Source of the DNA: Datisca glomerata
Taxonomy: Eukaryota > Streptophyta > Magnoliopsida > Cucurbitales > Datiscaceae
Length of the DNA: 64,000 nucleotides
Reading direction: 5' to 3'
NCBI GenBank assembly: GCA_003255025.1
Contig: QANY01004715.1
Span: 848,501 to 912,500, forward strand
The first letter of the stretch is position 1. Each line of letters begins with the position of its first letter. The notes beneath the pieces were generated by a model. The model was given only the letters and a program-made list of their open reading frames with translations, was not told where the DNA came from and searched no databases. The position numbers and the translations under genes are program-made. Shown here in pieces: positions 11,670-24,454 of the stretch.

Positions 11670-12801
11670 TTATTTTTTTAAAATTAAATTAATTAATGAA
11701 AATTAAATAAATTAATTTCAATTAATCATTGACCTTTTAAGAATAAACACTGATCTTGACTGATTATATGGTATTTACGTTGGCTCACTTGTTTATTAAA
11801 CAAGTCTCATCATAACGTAATTCAAATTCAAATCTAGTACGAGGATCATAAAGATAAAAATACATTTGGCTACAAAATTAATAAATTCTATTAATTAAAT
11901 TCATAATCAAACTTATTAATTACGATCAACTTCATTATAACATCACAATTAAACCCTAAGTATATTTTATATTACTTGATGTGATTATCATTAACCTATT
12001 ATTCATTATGTAGTACCTCTCCATAATATAGTATCATCTATAATTAGGTTAATTGTTATCAATTTAATATTTATACACGTCTTAGTATCCTTAGGTTTCT
12101 AATTCATTCTACTGGTCAACTATGATAATTTTCATACTTGATGTCTCAAGTAAAATTATCAAATTTCTAGTATTCTACCAGAAATATTAAACGCTTACTT
12201 TACTGTGATCATATAAAAGAATTGCCTAAGAGGTACTATGTCATTAAATTAAAAGTGTATATGGATTTTACTATTGAGACTCTGTGGACTCATTATCGAA
12301 TAACTAAGTCATCCAACCTATGGAATATGTTGACTCATATAGTTTCATTCTTAATAGATCAAAACAACTAAGTTATTAAATATGAGCTCATAACTCTCTC
12401 AAGATTGAGAACACTTATTAAATAATATCATTCGATAGCAATTTACTGAAAATCAGACTCATTAGTCTTTTAAATGCATTTCAAATGTACTAGTACATTA
12501 ATTAGATACTCCACCTAGTGATCATGTTAAGTCACTCTACATAATAGAGTTAATGTACTACGATCTTTTTTAGTAAAGTACTCAGATTCACTAGACTGTG
12601 AAATTAAGTATTTACATGAATGACTCTTGGTTAAATCCCATAAGCTAAACTCCATAGGACTCATAAACTAAATACTATTATGCTTATGAACCTTTTACAT
12701 TAAATGTATTGCACATAATATAAGAATAAACTATTTATTATTAATCAGAATTAAATATTTCAATAATACAATTCTAGTGTTCTTTAGGCACAATCCTAAC
12801 A
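11670..12801 (-). mobile_element. Isolated copia LTR of the A family (solo LTR or displaced 5' LTR)
   Basis: Closely similar over its length to about 1190-2349, in the same order and orientation. Its start on the minus strand at 12801 reads TGTTAGGATTGTGCC, a better-preserved LTR start than in element A. No primer-binding site, polypurine tract or pol lies beside it, so it is either a solo LTR or the severed remainder of A's 5' LTR. The inner (left) edge is unresolved. Confidence 0.7.
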
Positions 12802-13566
12802 TAACCTGCATTATCTCCCTTTGTATGAGAAACTTATCCAAAATTGTGGTTGACAAATATGGGTCTCTTTTTTATACTAGAGATAAAGGGAAGGAAGGGG
12901 GAGGGAGAAATATTTTTGTATTAAAAAAATTAATGTTAGTTTTAACCTTTTAATTTTAACAGAATGATATTTTTTCGGATTTCTCAAATTATAGAGATAG
13001 AAAAATATGAAAAAAAAATTAATGCTATATTTTATATTTTGATCAAAATACAGAATTGTATTTCATATTTTACCCTTCTTAAATTTATATTTATTATTTT
13101 TTAAATTATCATACACGATTAATATATGTCAATCACGTTTTGTCATTAATTCAATTACAATATTAGGTTGGAACCAATAATGTAAACGAAATAAATCACT
13201 GCCCATATAGTTTCTAAGATCAATCTATTAAATAGCTTAGTCAAAGCATCAATTTAATGTGACATGGTCATACAAGGATGTTAGAATCAAAATTCCACCT
13301 ATGTTTGTGGAGAGACATTGCGATTATGATCGTATGATTGAACTATTGATTATAAGATTCTACTATATTTTAGTATCTACATTTATAATCTTTATTCTGA
13401 TCTATAATATCAAAAAAATGTCTTATGATGGAGAATCTATTGATTTCTAATTTTCCCAATTGTCTTTTTGTCTTTTATTTTTTTCTTTGACGTAGCTTAG
13501 TGAGAATATTTTTTCTTAGCTCAAATTATGACAACTTATTCGTATTGACTAACTAAAATTGTTTTA

Positions 13567-13590
13567 TATATATATATATATATATATATT
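13567..13590. repeat. (TA)n microsatellite
   Basis: A short pure TA dinucleotide run within AT-rich DNA. Confidence 0.9.
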
Positions 13591-14515
13591 TATTAAGAAT
13601 ACCTCGATTATATGCCTTTAATTGGATATTTATATGGTTAGATTGATGATCAATATATGTACCATTACGTCATATCTATCATCTCATAGTCAATAATTTT
13701 GTATAATTTTTCTTATCGATTTTAAGTTTTTCATAAATATTTTTGTCCTATTAAGAATTTTATATTTATCAGCTCTACAAACTTCTAGAGAAGTAAAAAT
13801 GAGTAATTATATATTTTTATTCTCATTGAGAAAACATAAATTTATTGAGATAAAATTAATGTATTAGAGCGTAGTGAATGTATTTTAATATATTAATTTT
13901 AATTAGTGAATTATCATTTTTTTGTTTTAATAATGTGTATTCTACTGGTATTTGTCTAGTATTATAAAAATATTATTTATGAAATCACATATTAAATTCC
14001 TAAGCATAGTTAGAGAATAAATGGTAAATTCACTAATTTACCAATTATATTTCATGTACATTCACTATTGATTAAAAAAATTATGATGTGTGGGATAGTG
14101 TGATTATAAAAGGCTACTGAAAAAATGTAATATGATAGTAATAGACTACCAATTTAAGACTCTATCCAATGAGATCAAATCATGAGACTTAGCAACATCT
14201 TAATGTAGTTAAGATTGTACGATTTTTGGATATTAAGTTTAACAACCATACACTCATGTATGTTTTAGAGTTGGAGTTGTAAGATTTGTACTCATGCTAT
14301 TTTAAAGTTTTTCGTATAGTAAAATTATGCAAATAATAATATAAATGATTATTATTACATCCTCCAATTATTCTTTCTCTAATCTCTCATGTAATTTAAT
14401 TTAATTTTTGTAGCATCTAACTATTTTTTCGAGTTTTTACACTACTAACGTTATTTTTAAAAAAGTTCTGAAAATGAGATAGTTTTAAAACTATTTCCAA
14501 AACTAATGTAGATTT

Positions 14516-15198
14516 ACACATGTAAGAAATCGTCATTATGAAAATTGAATTTCAAGTGGAGAAATCATCTTTTGTAAAAATGAGTTTCTCCATACTAAAA
14601 TCATCTCTCACAGACGATTTGTAGGGAGCTTGAAGGAGATGGCATTCTCGTTTTCTTTCTGTCACTTTCCTGAAAGAAATAAAATCCTACAATTAAAATC
14701 TATTCCATGTCTTCAACTCAATTTCAACGATTCAATGTGAAGAAGCCGGAAAAACAATAGTAATCCTTGAGACTTCTCAAGAAAGCTCAGATAAATCTCT
14801 GTCTCTATAGATTATGAATTTTATCTCTTCGTATCTCTGATCTCCATCTCCCACTCCATATTCTCTATGTATTTCAGGTAATTTATCTTTTCCCTTAGAA
14901 TTTTGTTATATGATTTATGTCCTCTTCATATTGTATTCTGTCTTTCCTTGATGCCTGGAAAAAAAGGAAAGGAATTTTCAACTATGTGATGTTAAATGCC
15001 TTGGGTGTCCTTTGCGGAGAAAATAAGAATGAGTTGAAGACATTTTTGGTCGACTTCGTCACTGCAAAATACCATTTCCACGTAAAATGGAAATCGTCTT
15101 TTAGGAAGATGAGTTCTACTTTAAATGAAATTTATCGTTTATATCAACTTCATGTGCTTAAAAACCAATCTTTTCAAAAGACGATTTCTATCTGTTGT
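14516..15198. mobile_element. Possible small CACTA-like element
   Basis: The left edge reads CACATGTAAGAAATCGTC. The right edge, on the complementary strand, reads CACAACAGATAGAAATCGTC. The interior repeats the GAAATCGTC/AAATCATC motif near both ends. This pattern resembles subterminal repeats of CACTA-type elements, but the terminal CACTA is not exact and no clear 3-bp target duplication is seen. Confidence 0.3.
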
Positions 15199-17268
15199 GT
15201 ACAAAAATGACTTACATGTAGAATTAGTTTCAAAATCATCTTATAAATTTATTTTTAAAAATACCTTAAAAAGAGAAAAAAAATCCTTTTTCTCTCTCAT
15301 CTTTTTTAAAACTTCTCCCCTCATACAAAATCTCTCTCTTTCATCTCTCATAAAAGTTTTCAAATATTTATATTTATATTCTCTCCCATAATTTCAGAAA
15401 TCATCTCTCAAATATCCCAACTTTTTTAATAATTTGTGCTCATCTTTCCAAAAAATTTCTAAAATTTGTAAAAATCTTGTGCATAAATATACACACTACT
15501 TTACATAATAGATATACATATACATGCATATACAATATGTTATGTATCATACCATATATGCCTATATGCTTATATATACATGTTATAACACACAACATTT
15601 TTATAAGATAACATATACATGTAACAGTTTTACTGAAAATAAATAAAACAGAAACATAAAAATAATCGAATAAAATCGAACGATATCCATTCGAATCTAA
15701 ATAATAAAACACAAACAAACATTCATTGACAACTTCAATTTGAGTTTCAAGCCAAGAAGTGCAAACACTATATTAAGTTTTTTCTCTCCCTCCCTCCCTC
15801 CTCTCTATCCATAAGGACGACAAATAAACTATAAATCATAGGAAAAAATGCGCAATTAAACATTTTCAAAATACAAGACAGTTACAAAAGCTAACAAAAA
15901 GGTCAGTTGTTAAATTGGCTAATTAAGTTAATAAATTTAGAAAAAGTGCTATATCTCGGGTTTTACAATAGTTGGACATTCTTGTGCTTAATTTGTGAAA
16001 GTTGTCTAAACGCTAAATTTTCCAACGACTTTATGCACTTCACAAAACCCATGGGCGGTTCTTTTGAAGGTAATGTGAAAATATAATCATAGTAATGTGG
16101 TGAAAGAGATTACTATTATATAATATTTTGAATAATAAAATATATACGTAAAATAATATTATTATATAAATAAAAATACGTAATAAAAAGAATATAATAC
16201 AATATATTATTTATACATTATAATATACGTTATATTGTTCAATGTAATAATAATTGTATTGATTAAAAAGTAACTATGATAATATGTAAACATTAATATT
16301 TATTTCTCATAAACACACACAAACATATCTTTATCTTGCATAAACACAAACATACACATATTATATAAAAATATTACAATAATGTTAATATTAAAATTCC
16401 CCAGTTTATCAGTAACATTTATTATAATTTCTCTTTTTTTAGTAATGTTTACATGTCATAACTCATAACTCATACTAACGTTACATTCCGTAAAACGAAC
16501 ACGAACACTACTTTGAGGTTTACGTAAACACATCAATGATGATTTTCAACAAACTATCGATAATGTGACTGAATGTATAGTCTGGCAATGAATGATTCCT
16601 CAACGAAGGTGAAGTGTTTTTTGGGCTTATAAGACATTTGATGTGTAATGGGCTTGACAAATGGGTACAATTTGGGTCTAAATGTCTTATTGGGCTTAAT
16701 TGCTCCGAAAGCTTCCTAATATAATGTACTGAACTGAACTGCCAAAGTTTGCGAGGCCGAAGCCTGCGCAGCTCACTGTCGGTATTGTCCTTTGAATATC
16801 TACGCGTTGATTCATCTATGATTGGATCACACCATTTGGGATGCATTAAGGGGTGATCAAAGTGTGGTTAACTATTATTTAAGGTTCTTTCTTTTTCCAG
16901 ACAAATTCTGTTCGACATGCAAGTTGCTTGAACGTAATTGACAGTAGTTAAAAAATGTGTAAACAAGAATGCTAGACCAAAAGCTATTGATCATGAAAAA
17001 GAGTATTACTTTATATTGTGAAATAAACCACCTAAATTTGCACAAAAAATTTAGTGTTGTTTTACAGAAATTAGTAGGTACTAATTTGGAAAAGTTCAAG
17101 CGAAAACAAATCAAGCCTTGAAAAGTACACTATTGCAAAATGTTTGTATAAAGCTAGCTACAACATTCATTTGAAATTATTGTGTGAACAAGTACATGAT
17201 GTTGCGGGAATATACAACAAAATGTAGTGGACAATGAACATGTATGTTCTCTTCTTTGACGAATCTTC

Positions 17269-17342
17269 AAGCTAATTTATCAAATGGTGTAAAACTAGCT
17301 ACTTTAAGCTAATTTATCAAATGGTGTAAAACTAGCTACTTT
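17269..17342. repeat. Perfect 37-bp tandem duplication
   Basis: Two identical adjacent 37-bp copies (17269-17305 and 17306-17342), each starting aagctaatttatcaaatgg. Identity in otherwise diverged DNA suggests a recent slippage or repair event. Confidence 0.95.
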
Positions 17343-17997
17343 TTAAAAAGAATCTCATTCGTTCCGTGTGACATATTGAATGAGTAGATATTGAATCATC
17401 CATAACAAGAAGAACTTGTTGGAAGTTTTTCTAGCGATTTAATTTAGATTCAAATTCAAAAGGTGGTGAACATATATTCTCATTGACTTAATAATCTAAA
17501 TATCGATCCCAACGTCTCATCAGAGTAGCATCGAAATGCTATTATCTAACTATTTTAAGTCGGGACAACTTTTATATAATATTTAGATGTAGATATTGAA
17601 AAGAAAAGTGTAAAAATTAATTATATAAAAGGGTGAGAAGAAAAAGGAAGTTTATGAACAAACACTTATAAAGTATTGAGAAATTACAAGAGAACTGAGA
17701 GAGAAGAAATAACCAGGAAATGAGCTCAGCATCACTACTGAGTTATAGTGATAATTGCACTTATATTTACACTTGTATTACAAATATATATCAGGACCAC
17801 TTGTGTCACAAACTATCTTGAATAAATAAGTTTATTATCTAATTACATATTATCTCAACAACTTAACACACTAAGCAGTTAGGTTCTAACTTGCTGAACT
17901 ACTGCAAGTTGCTGTGTTGCAATTAGCTAAACTTCTTCTAGCTATGTTTGGTTGCTGATATGGCTTAACAACACTAATAAAACTTTCACTAAATTAA

Positions 17998-17999
<2 letters not shown>

Positions 18000-18047
<48 letters not shown>
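18000..18047. repeat. Compound (TG)n(TA)n microsatellite
   Basis: About 7 TG repeats run directly into about 17 TA repeats. Short reading frames on both strands here are artefacts of the repeat. Confidence 0.95.
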
Positions 18048-18051
<4 letters not shown>

Positions 18052-20775
18052 CTCTAATGATTTCAGTGAAACAATTAGTGAAATTAATAACACACAATTT
18101 CCGTAGCTTCCTTTTTTTCTTTAAAGTGTCGAGATTCAAACATAACCTAAGTAGCACAAATTTTAGTAAAGCGCGAGATTACCAATAAGCAAAAACAAAA
18201 AGGCAAATTAAATTTAAGTACGAAATTTACGAACATATATATGATGATAGAAAACCATGCATCTCGAAAATGAATCTTCACAACCACGATGCACATTTAA
18301 TGTAAAGCATTGGAGACCTCGTGTTTTCCTTCTAAGGTGGTGAAGATGTCTGTTTTTCCCTTATAATCTATTCTCTTAATTGCTACAAGGTTCTTATCAT
18401 TTTCCTAGAGCTTAGGGTCTTTAAACTTTGTACAATATGATGACAAAGACACATTAATTAGGGCTCTCAATCCAACTTTCTTGTTTAGCTAAGCTATTTC
18501 ATCCTAAATTGTGTTCTTTAGTGAAGTAAGTTTTGCCTAGTAATTAAATCTATGATTCTTTTCTATTCTCCGAGAAATATTCAGTAACGTAAGATATCAT
18601 ATTTTTCTCCACCTAACATAATAATTAAAGAGCTTTCATCTTTAATTTATTGTGCTATATATGCATTTGCATCTAAAATATTCGTGTTTTTCTCTACGTA
18701 TTTTATCGTCACATAATAAAACAGCTTTCATCTTGGATGATATCTTTTCTAAATATGTATACATAATATTATTAGGTTAGATACTCATACAACTCCAACA
18801 TAATATATAGTAGTTATCTAATTAAAATGGAAAAGGGAGAGAATCTCTGGCTTGCAATTTTCTATTCTTCCCTAACTTATCTAAAAATGCACACTCTACA
18901 TGTTGTAAGTTTCAATGAAGAACACGTATAATTAACTATTAAAGCTTCCATGAGAGACCAACATACAAAAGAGAACCATGTTTTGATTTGGACACGAAAA
19001 GAAGAAAAAGCTTGGAATCATGTGATGGGTAATAAATGCACAAGACGTAGGGTTACTACAAATTTCAACCTATATAATTAATCTCTCTCGAAATGGGTTT
19101 TTCATTTCGATAATAATAATTAATCCCCACAACTTTAATTCATGTCAGTATCTCATTAAATTCATGATGGGGTTTGTGTTTTGCTCTTTTCTATTACTTA
19201 ATTTTTTTGATCATCTTCTTCTTCCCTTATATTAATTTTTTCTCTGCTAAGATTAGCTGGGTTGAAGTATCTTACATTTTCTTAATTCATCAAGGACCTA
19301 AAAAATATGGACAACATGTGAGATTGATATACTTCTCTAGGGCCTAGGGTCACCAAATTTTCAGACTTGGAATATTTTAAGCAATTTATATACATGTGAG
19401 ATTTGGTTTGAATTGTATTATTGTTTGTGAAATTATACAATAAACTCGCTAATTAATAGAAAAAAGTTAGGAAATTTATACGTTAAATTATACGTGCGGT
19501 GCATGTGATATGTATGATTTTATTATTTTTTATTGTTTCTTATACATTACTTGTTCATATAATTTTTTTTTGAATATAACACATTTATTAGTAGATAAAA
19601 TTAGAAAACTACAATAATAAATTTTATATTTTTCATAAGTCTTACTCACCGGAATATTTTTAATTAAGTTAATTATTCTAGAAGCACATCCTTCATACAT
19701 TTTAGTATAGTATTTATTTAATCTCTATGTGATAAATGAACTTAAAACATGTTTTATTCTTTTGTTGATTGGTTGAATTTTTCTAATATATATCCTAATG
19801 ACGAAATAACATAATATGTTCTCATGTCTAAAAATAAAATTCAAATTATAAACGATAAAAAATGAAAAGTTTGCTCAAGAGTTAATTTAAAGAAATAAGA
19901 AAAAAAGAAAAATTAACAATATATACCATTAATAGACTCAAAAGATAATTTTGAAATTATAAAATAAAGAATTGACAAAAAAAATTTAAAAATAATTCTC
20001 CGTCCCATCTTATTTGTAACATGTTAAAGATAACACTAATAATTAGTTATGTTTCCAGCAAAAAAAATTACATAAATTAAAAAAAAATCTTCATGATCTC
20101 ATGTATAGTTGATCATCTGTGACAAATTGGAATAAGACTCACGGGATTGGTCTAATCACATCTTGATACTGAAGACTGAGAATCTAGAGAAACGAAGGCA
20201 AAAAAATCCAAAATTCATTTACTTATTTAGATATTTTCATCATATATCTTTCGTATGCCAAAATATTAAGTATTTTTAATTTCAACTTTGCCCACCCAAG
20301 ACCAGCGAAAGTGACTCAATGGATCGAGACTTATTTTGGTCAGTTAATTAAATTTTGGGTTCGTGACACAGTTACATCTACTTCCAATGTATTTAGTAGA
20401 AAAGAAGAATTTTGCCCACCAAAACATAGAAGGAAATTAAGTACAGAAAGGGTTAAAAAAAATTATAAAAAGGACAACAATTGGTATGGTAGATGGGCCC
20501 TCATTAAGTTTCTCTCAGAAAAGACAATTCCAGCTTCTACTAAACTAGTGTATACTGCTCTTTCTTGGGAAATAAATAACATTTTTGGGTACGTGTATAA
20601 GATTTGTTTTGTAAGGCAGCCCACCACACATTATACAATTCATTGAAGTGCTCTAATAATTCATCCTTGATGATAACTGTAAATGGTAATAGGAACAAAA
20701 AGAATTAGTCTACATAGCATGGACGCAAGGAAACGAGTGAGTGGTTCTTCTTACAAGCTACTTATAGGTCGCACC
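18048..20775. other. AT-rich intergenic DNA, no gene assigned
   Basis: No recognisable coding exon or complete element. A ctccgtcccat motif near 20000 resembles one end of a Stowaway-type MITE, but no matching inverted end was found. A 111-codon frame at 20311-20646 begins at a GTG rather than ATG and matches no family I recognise. Confidence 0.5.
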
Positions 20776-22041
20776 TGTAGAGGATCGATTAAACATATTA
20801 TGGATCTATCTCTAATAAGGGTCTACTCGACTCAATTTCTGTATGAAATCTTTTATAAAACCTAAAATATTTAATTGTAAGTTGAAAATGAGATGAGTCC
20901 GAATCATATAGAAGGCAAAATAAAGTCATAATTTAACCGAGTCTTATACAAGATGCTATAAGGTCATAATTTAACCGAACCTTATACAAGATGGAATAAG
21001 GTCATAATTTGGCCGAGTCTTGTACAAGATGACATAAGGTCACAATTTGACTGAACCTTGTATAAGATGGAATAATGTCATAATTTGGCCGAACCTTATA
21101 CAAGATGGAATAAGATCATAATTTGGCCGAACCTTATACAAGATGGAATAAGGTCATAATTTGGCCGAGTGTTATACAAGATGACATAAAGTCATAATTT
21201 GATCGAACCTTCTACAAGATGGAATAAGATCATAATTTGATTGAGTCTTATACAAGATGACATAAGGTCATAATTTGGCCGAGCCTTGTAAAAGGTGAAA
21301 TAAGGTCAGAATTTCGCCGAACCTTGTAAGACGGAATAATGTCATAATTTGGCTGAACCTTGTACAAGATGACATAAGGTCATAATTTGGCCGAACCATA
21401 TACAAGACGGAATAAAGTCATAATTTGATTGAACCTTATACAAGACGAAATAAGGTCAAAATATGACCGACTCTCATACGAGATGACATAATGTCATAGT
21501 TGGGCTTAATCTCATACAAGATGACATAAGGTCAAAATATGATATAAGGCCAAATCAACAAAAGGTCGTATCCCGTACTCAGACTTAACAAAAAAGACAA
21601 AATGATGATAATACCGATTGACATATGAGAGTGTCTCTAGAACAAAGCAATCATAAGTAATAAGAGAAGATACAAAGCTTTTTTCTAAGATGAAAACTGA
21701 CTTTTGGATTCAATAAATAAGAAATCCATTAATATTTCCCAATTAATGAAAAACTCTTCATTTTTTTTAATGTGAAGTCTTTTCATATTCGGACACTGAT
21801 ATTGAGTTATTTATATAAAGGAAGACAATGCTAAGATGAGGTATGACTTTCGAAACATTTGAACTCTCAATATTTTTAGCCTCATTTCACTTATTGACTT
21901 GAGCGTCAGAGTATATTAGGTAAGGCATAACACCGGTGTTAAGCTAATATCTTCACATTCTTTTTCTTCCTTTTGTTCATCAGGCGATAATCAAGTAACA
22001 CGTGGTAACATTATCGACAATGGATTTCTAGCATCTACACA
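20776..22041 (+). mobile_element. Left (5') LTR of gypsy element G
   Basis: Begins TGTAGAGG and ends ATCTACACA, forming the usual short TG..CA inverted ends. It is repeated at 35459-36409. The LTR is followed by a TTTGGCGCC primer-binding site, confirming it as the 5' LTR of a plus-strand element. More than half of it is a 38-bp tandem array. The 5 bp before it are gcacc; the partner duplication is lost because the right LTR is truncated. Confidence 0.9.
20890..21560. repeat. 38-bp tandem array within the left G LTR (about 17 units)
   Basis: A unit of about 38 bp built around ggtcataatttggccgaa followed by ccttatacaagatg recurs about 17 times with point changes. An orthologous array with about 15 units sits in the right LTR. 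There is no spacer diversity, so this is a minisatellite inside an LTR. Confidence 0.9.
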
Positions 22042-22044
22042 GTT

Positions 22045-22060
22045 TGGCGCCATCTGTGGG
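22045..22060 (+). other. Primer-binding site of gypsy G
   Basis: TGGCGCCATCTGTGGG lies 3 bp after the LTR end. TGGCGCC is a common start of primer-binding sites in plant gypsy elements, often attributed to tRNA-Asp; the tRNA identity is inferred. Confidence 0.7.
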
Positions 22061-22644
22061 AATCGACAAATCTTATACATTTTATTTGTTTCCTTGAATT
22101 ATGCAACGCAAATGATGATGAAAGCAAGGAACACTAGATGGGTCACTTCATTGGATCCCACTTAGTTCCACCCGCCAGTAACCCTTCGACGCCACCAGAG
22201 CAAGAAAGCAACTATCTGGTGGAGATTTTGCAAGTAGTGGATCAATTAAATAAGAAAATGGAGATTCTTGAGAAATAAAATGATCATGAGTTACGAAGCA
22301 AGATAAATGGTCCGCCAATCACCTCTAACCTGCAAGGAGTGGAAGTTCCAGGACTGCAACACCTCTCAATTCAAGAGATACCCCGACGAAACCAGATCAC
22401 GAGGTAAATCACAGAAGGAGGGGAGAAGACCATTATAAAGCAAGACAAAAAATATATAAGAAGTCACTCTAAAGATTCACATGGAAGTTCCTCCCTGAGA
22501 GGAAGATCCTGAGACTCAGAAAATGGGTAAATTTACAGAACCGGAGAAATGGTGAGTGGAAACAAGCACAGAAGACCAATAGTAAATAAAAATAGTTTTG
22601 CAGATAAGATCAAGGATATAGATAGAAGACTAGTATAACTTGAT

Positions 22645-23340
22645 ATGAAAGTGCAAAAAGAGGATGACCCTGCTATCAGGGGCCTAGCCAAATCACTATT
22701 CGTCAAGGAGATATTGGTGGTTGAGCGGCCAAGACGTTTTACCACACCAACTCTCCAGTTGTATGATGGATCCAAAGATCTATCTAATCATATTACCCAT
22801 CATAAGCAAGCTATGACCGCAACATGAATTCCCCATGATCGATTAGATGCAATGTTATGAAGGCTATTCGCATCGAGTCCTACGGGACAGGCCCTCACCT
22901 GGTTCGACACTTTGGAGTCAGGTTCAATATCATCTTTTCGTTAGCTCGCTCAAACATTTGTTACTCAACATGGCATTTGCAAAAAGGTCCATCGTCGATC
23001 TCGCCATCTTTACATGGTCATACAAGGTGTTGATGAAAGTCTGAAAGAATACATAAAATGATTTACTTGAGAAAAAATGGGAATAGTGAATTGCGACGAT
23101 TCTACAGCCGCAGATGCCTTCGTAAGTGTTCTTCTTCCAAATTCATGCATTTGTGAATCAATGGTGCTAGATGAACCAGCCACCATGGAAGCTGACCTTA
23201 AACGAGCGCATAAGTTTGTATTGTTAGAAGAATATATGAGGAGAAGGCTGACCACCAAGGTTCTCAAACCAGACACAGCTCAAGGGCCGAAGGCAAAGAT
23301 AGGAGACCAAGATGAGAATTCTGAAAAAGGGAAAACATAA
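22645..23340 (+). pseudogene. gag of gypsy G, broken
   Basis: Three segments in different frames resemble a Retrotrans_gag domain: 22645-22827 (ending LYDGSKDLSNHITHHKQAM), then 22850-23040 in another frame (a TWFDTLESGSISSF-type motif), then 23077-23340 (EPATMEADLKRAHKFVLLEE). At least two frameshifts and several stops separate them. Gag normally forms the particle shell and packages RNA; no product could be made from this copy. About 600 bp between the primer site and this region hold the leader and poorly aligned gag N-terminus. Confidence 0.7.
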
Positions 23341-23574
23341 ATGGCAGGGAGAGAAGATATAGATACGACCGGGATAATGACTTAGCTAGACAAGATAAGA
23401 AATGGTCTCGAGATCAGATGGATAACATGGGAGTGTAAGGAGATGGAAATAAGTCATTCTGAATAACTCCGCTCAATGTATCATATTCAGATCTTGTAGC
23501 ACATGTCAAGGACAAAGAATATTTTTCTTAGTCAAGAAGAATGAGAAGCTCATTCAATCAAAGGAATGAACCCA

Positions 23575-24017
23575 ACAGCTACTGCAACTTTCATAAAGAT
23601 TATGGCCTTAAAACTTACGAGTGTAGGCATTTGAAGAGAGAAATTGAAGAACTTATAAAGCGCGGACACCTTAGAGAATACATTGAAGAATGAGTCAATA
23701 AAAGACCAAAGCCAAGGCAGGAAATTGATGTGCCTGTAAGAAGAATTATCAATGTTATACACGGAGAAAGTACGAATGGAATCACAAGAAGAAATCTCGT
23801 CAGAGCAGCCAGACTCCTAGTTCTCAATCTCAATGCCCCAAGCAAGTTGGCGCAAGTCCCGGACATTTATTTTTCCTCTTTGGAATCACAAGAAGTCCAC
23901 CAACCACATGATGATGCCTTAGTTATTTTTTTGGACGTAGCTAATTTTAAAGTGCAACGCTTATTGGTGGACCCAGGATGTTCGATGAATGTTATTTATC
24001 TTCCAATGTTCGAATAA
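23575..24017 (+). pseudogene. Gag C-terminus and protease of gypsy G, inactive motif
   Basis: A gag tail of the [19 protein letters not shown] type (modified zinc-finger region) is followed by PHDDALVIFLDVANFKVQ and the protease active-site region LLVDPGCSMNVIYL. The catalytic D-(S/T)-G triad reads D-P-G here, which would abolish aspartic protease activity. A stop follows at 24015-24017. A near-perfect tandem duplication of about 35 bp (24015-24080) lies directly after it. Confidence 0.7.
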
Positions 24018-24454
24018 ATGGGAATAGATAAACTAAATATTATTAAATGGGAATAGATAAACTAAATATTATCGGACCCAAGAAAGAGTTGATCAAATTC
24101 AATGGAGCAGTGACCAAGTCTTCTAAAAGTATTAACGTTCCAGTCATAGCAAAGGGGGTCAATAAGCTGACATAGCTTCAAGCCTTAGATTCAGATTCTC
24201 CCTACATTATGATCCTCAATTTTCCATGGATTCATTCAACGAGGGATGTTCCCTCGACATAAAATAAAACAATCAATTTTTCAACACATAATGGCATCTA
24301 GGAGATACATGGTGACAATGTCACTTCCAGAAGCTGCAATCTCGCAACTCCAAAAGCATCCAGAACCAAATAGCAACTACAACAAATCGAATCAAAATCT
24401 CAATTCGAAAACCTGCAGGTTGACGAAACGAAGAACACCGCCATAAAGGAAACA

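Larger units (their letters stand above)
12802..17250. other. AT-rich intergenic DNA, no gene assigned
   Basis: About 4.4 kb with low-complexity AT, a TA microsatellite (13567-13590), a possible CACTA-like fragment (14516-15198) and a cluster of TGGGCT motifs (16615-16700). A 108-codon minus-strand frame at 16520-16846 covers the TGGGCT cluster; its translation matches no family I know. Confidence 0.5.

Noticed and set aside
15440..15718. 92-codon minus-strand frame
   Set aside because: Tyr/Ile/Cys-rich translation of AT-rich tatacat repeats; no gene features.
16520..16846. 108-codon minus-strand frame with an ATG
   Set aside because: No family similarity recognised and no supporting splice or 3' signals; kept only as part of the site II-motif observation.
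17942..18188. Open frames on both strands around the TG/TA repeat
   Set aside because: Both depend on the microsatellite (Ile/Tyr and Val/Cys runs).
20311..20646. 111-codon plus-strand frame next to the gypsy LTR
   Set aside because: It starts at GTG, has no recognisable domain and lies in AT-rich non-coding DNA; could be chance.
20890..21560. CRISPR-like regular repeats
   Set aside because: Units are contiguous 38-bp tandem copies without unique spacers, inside a plant LTR.
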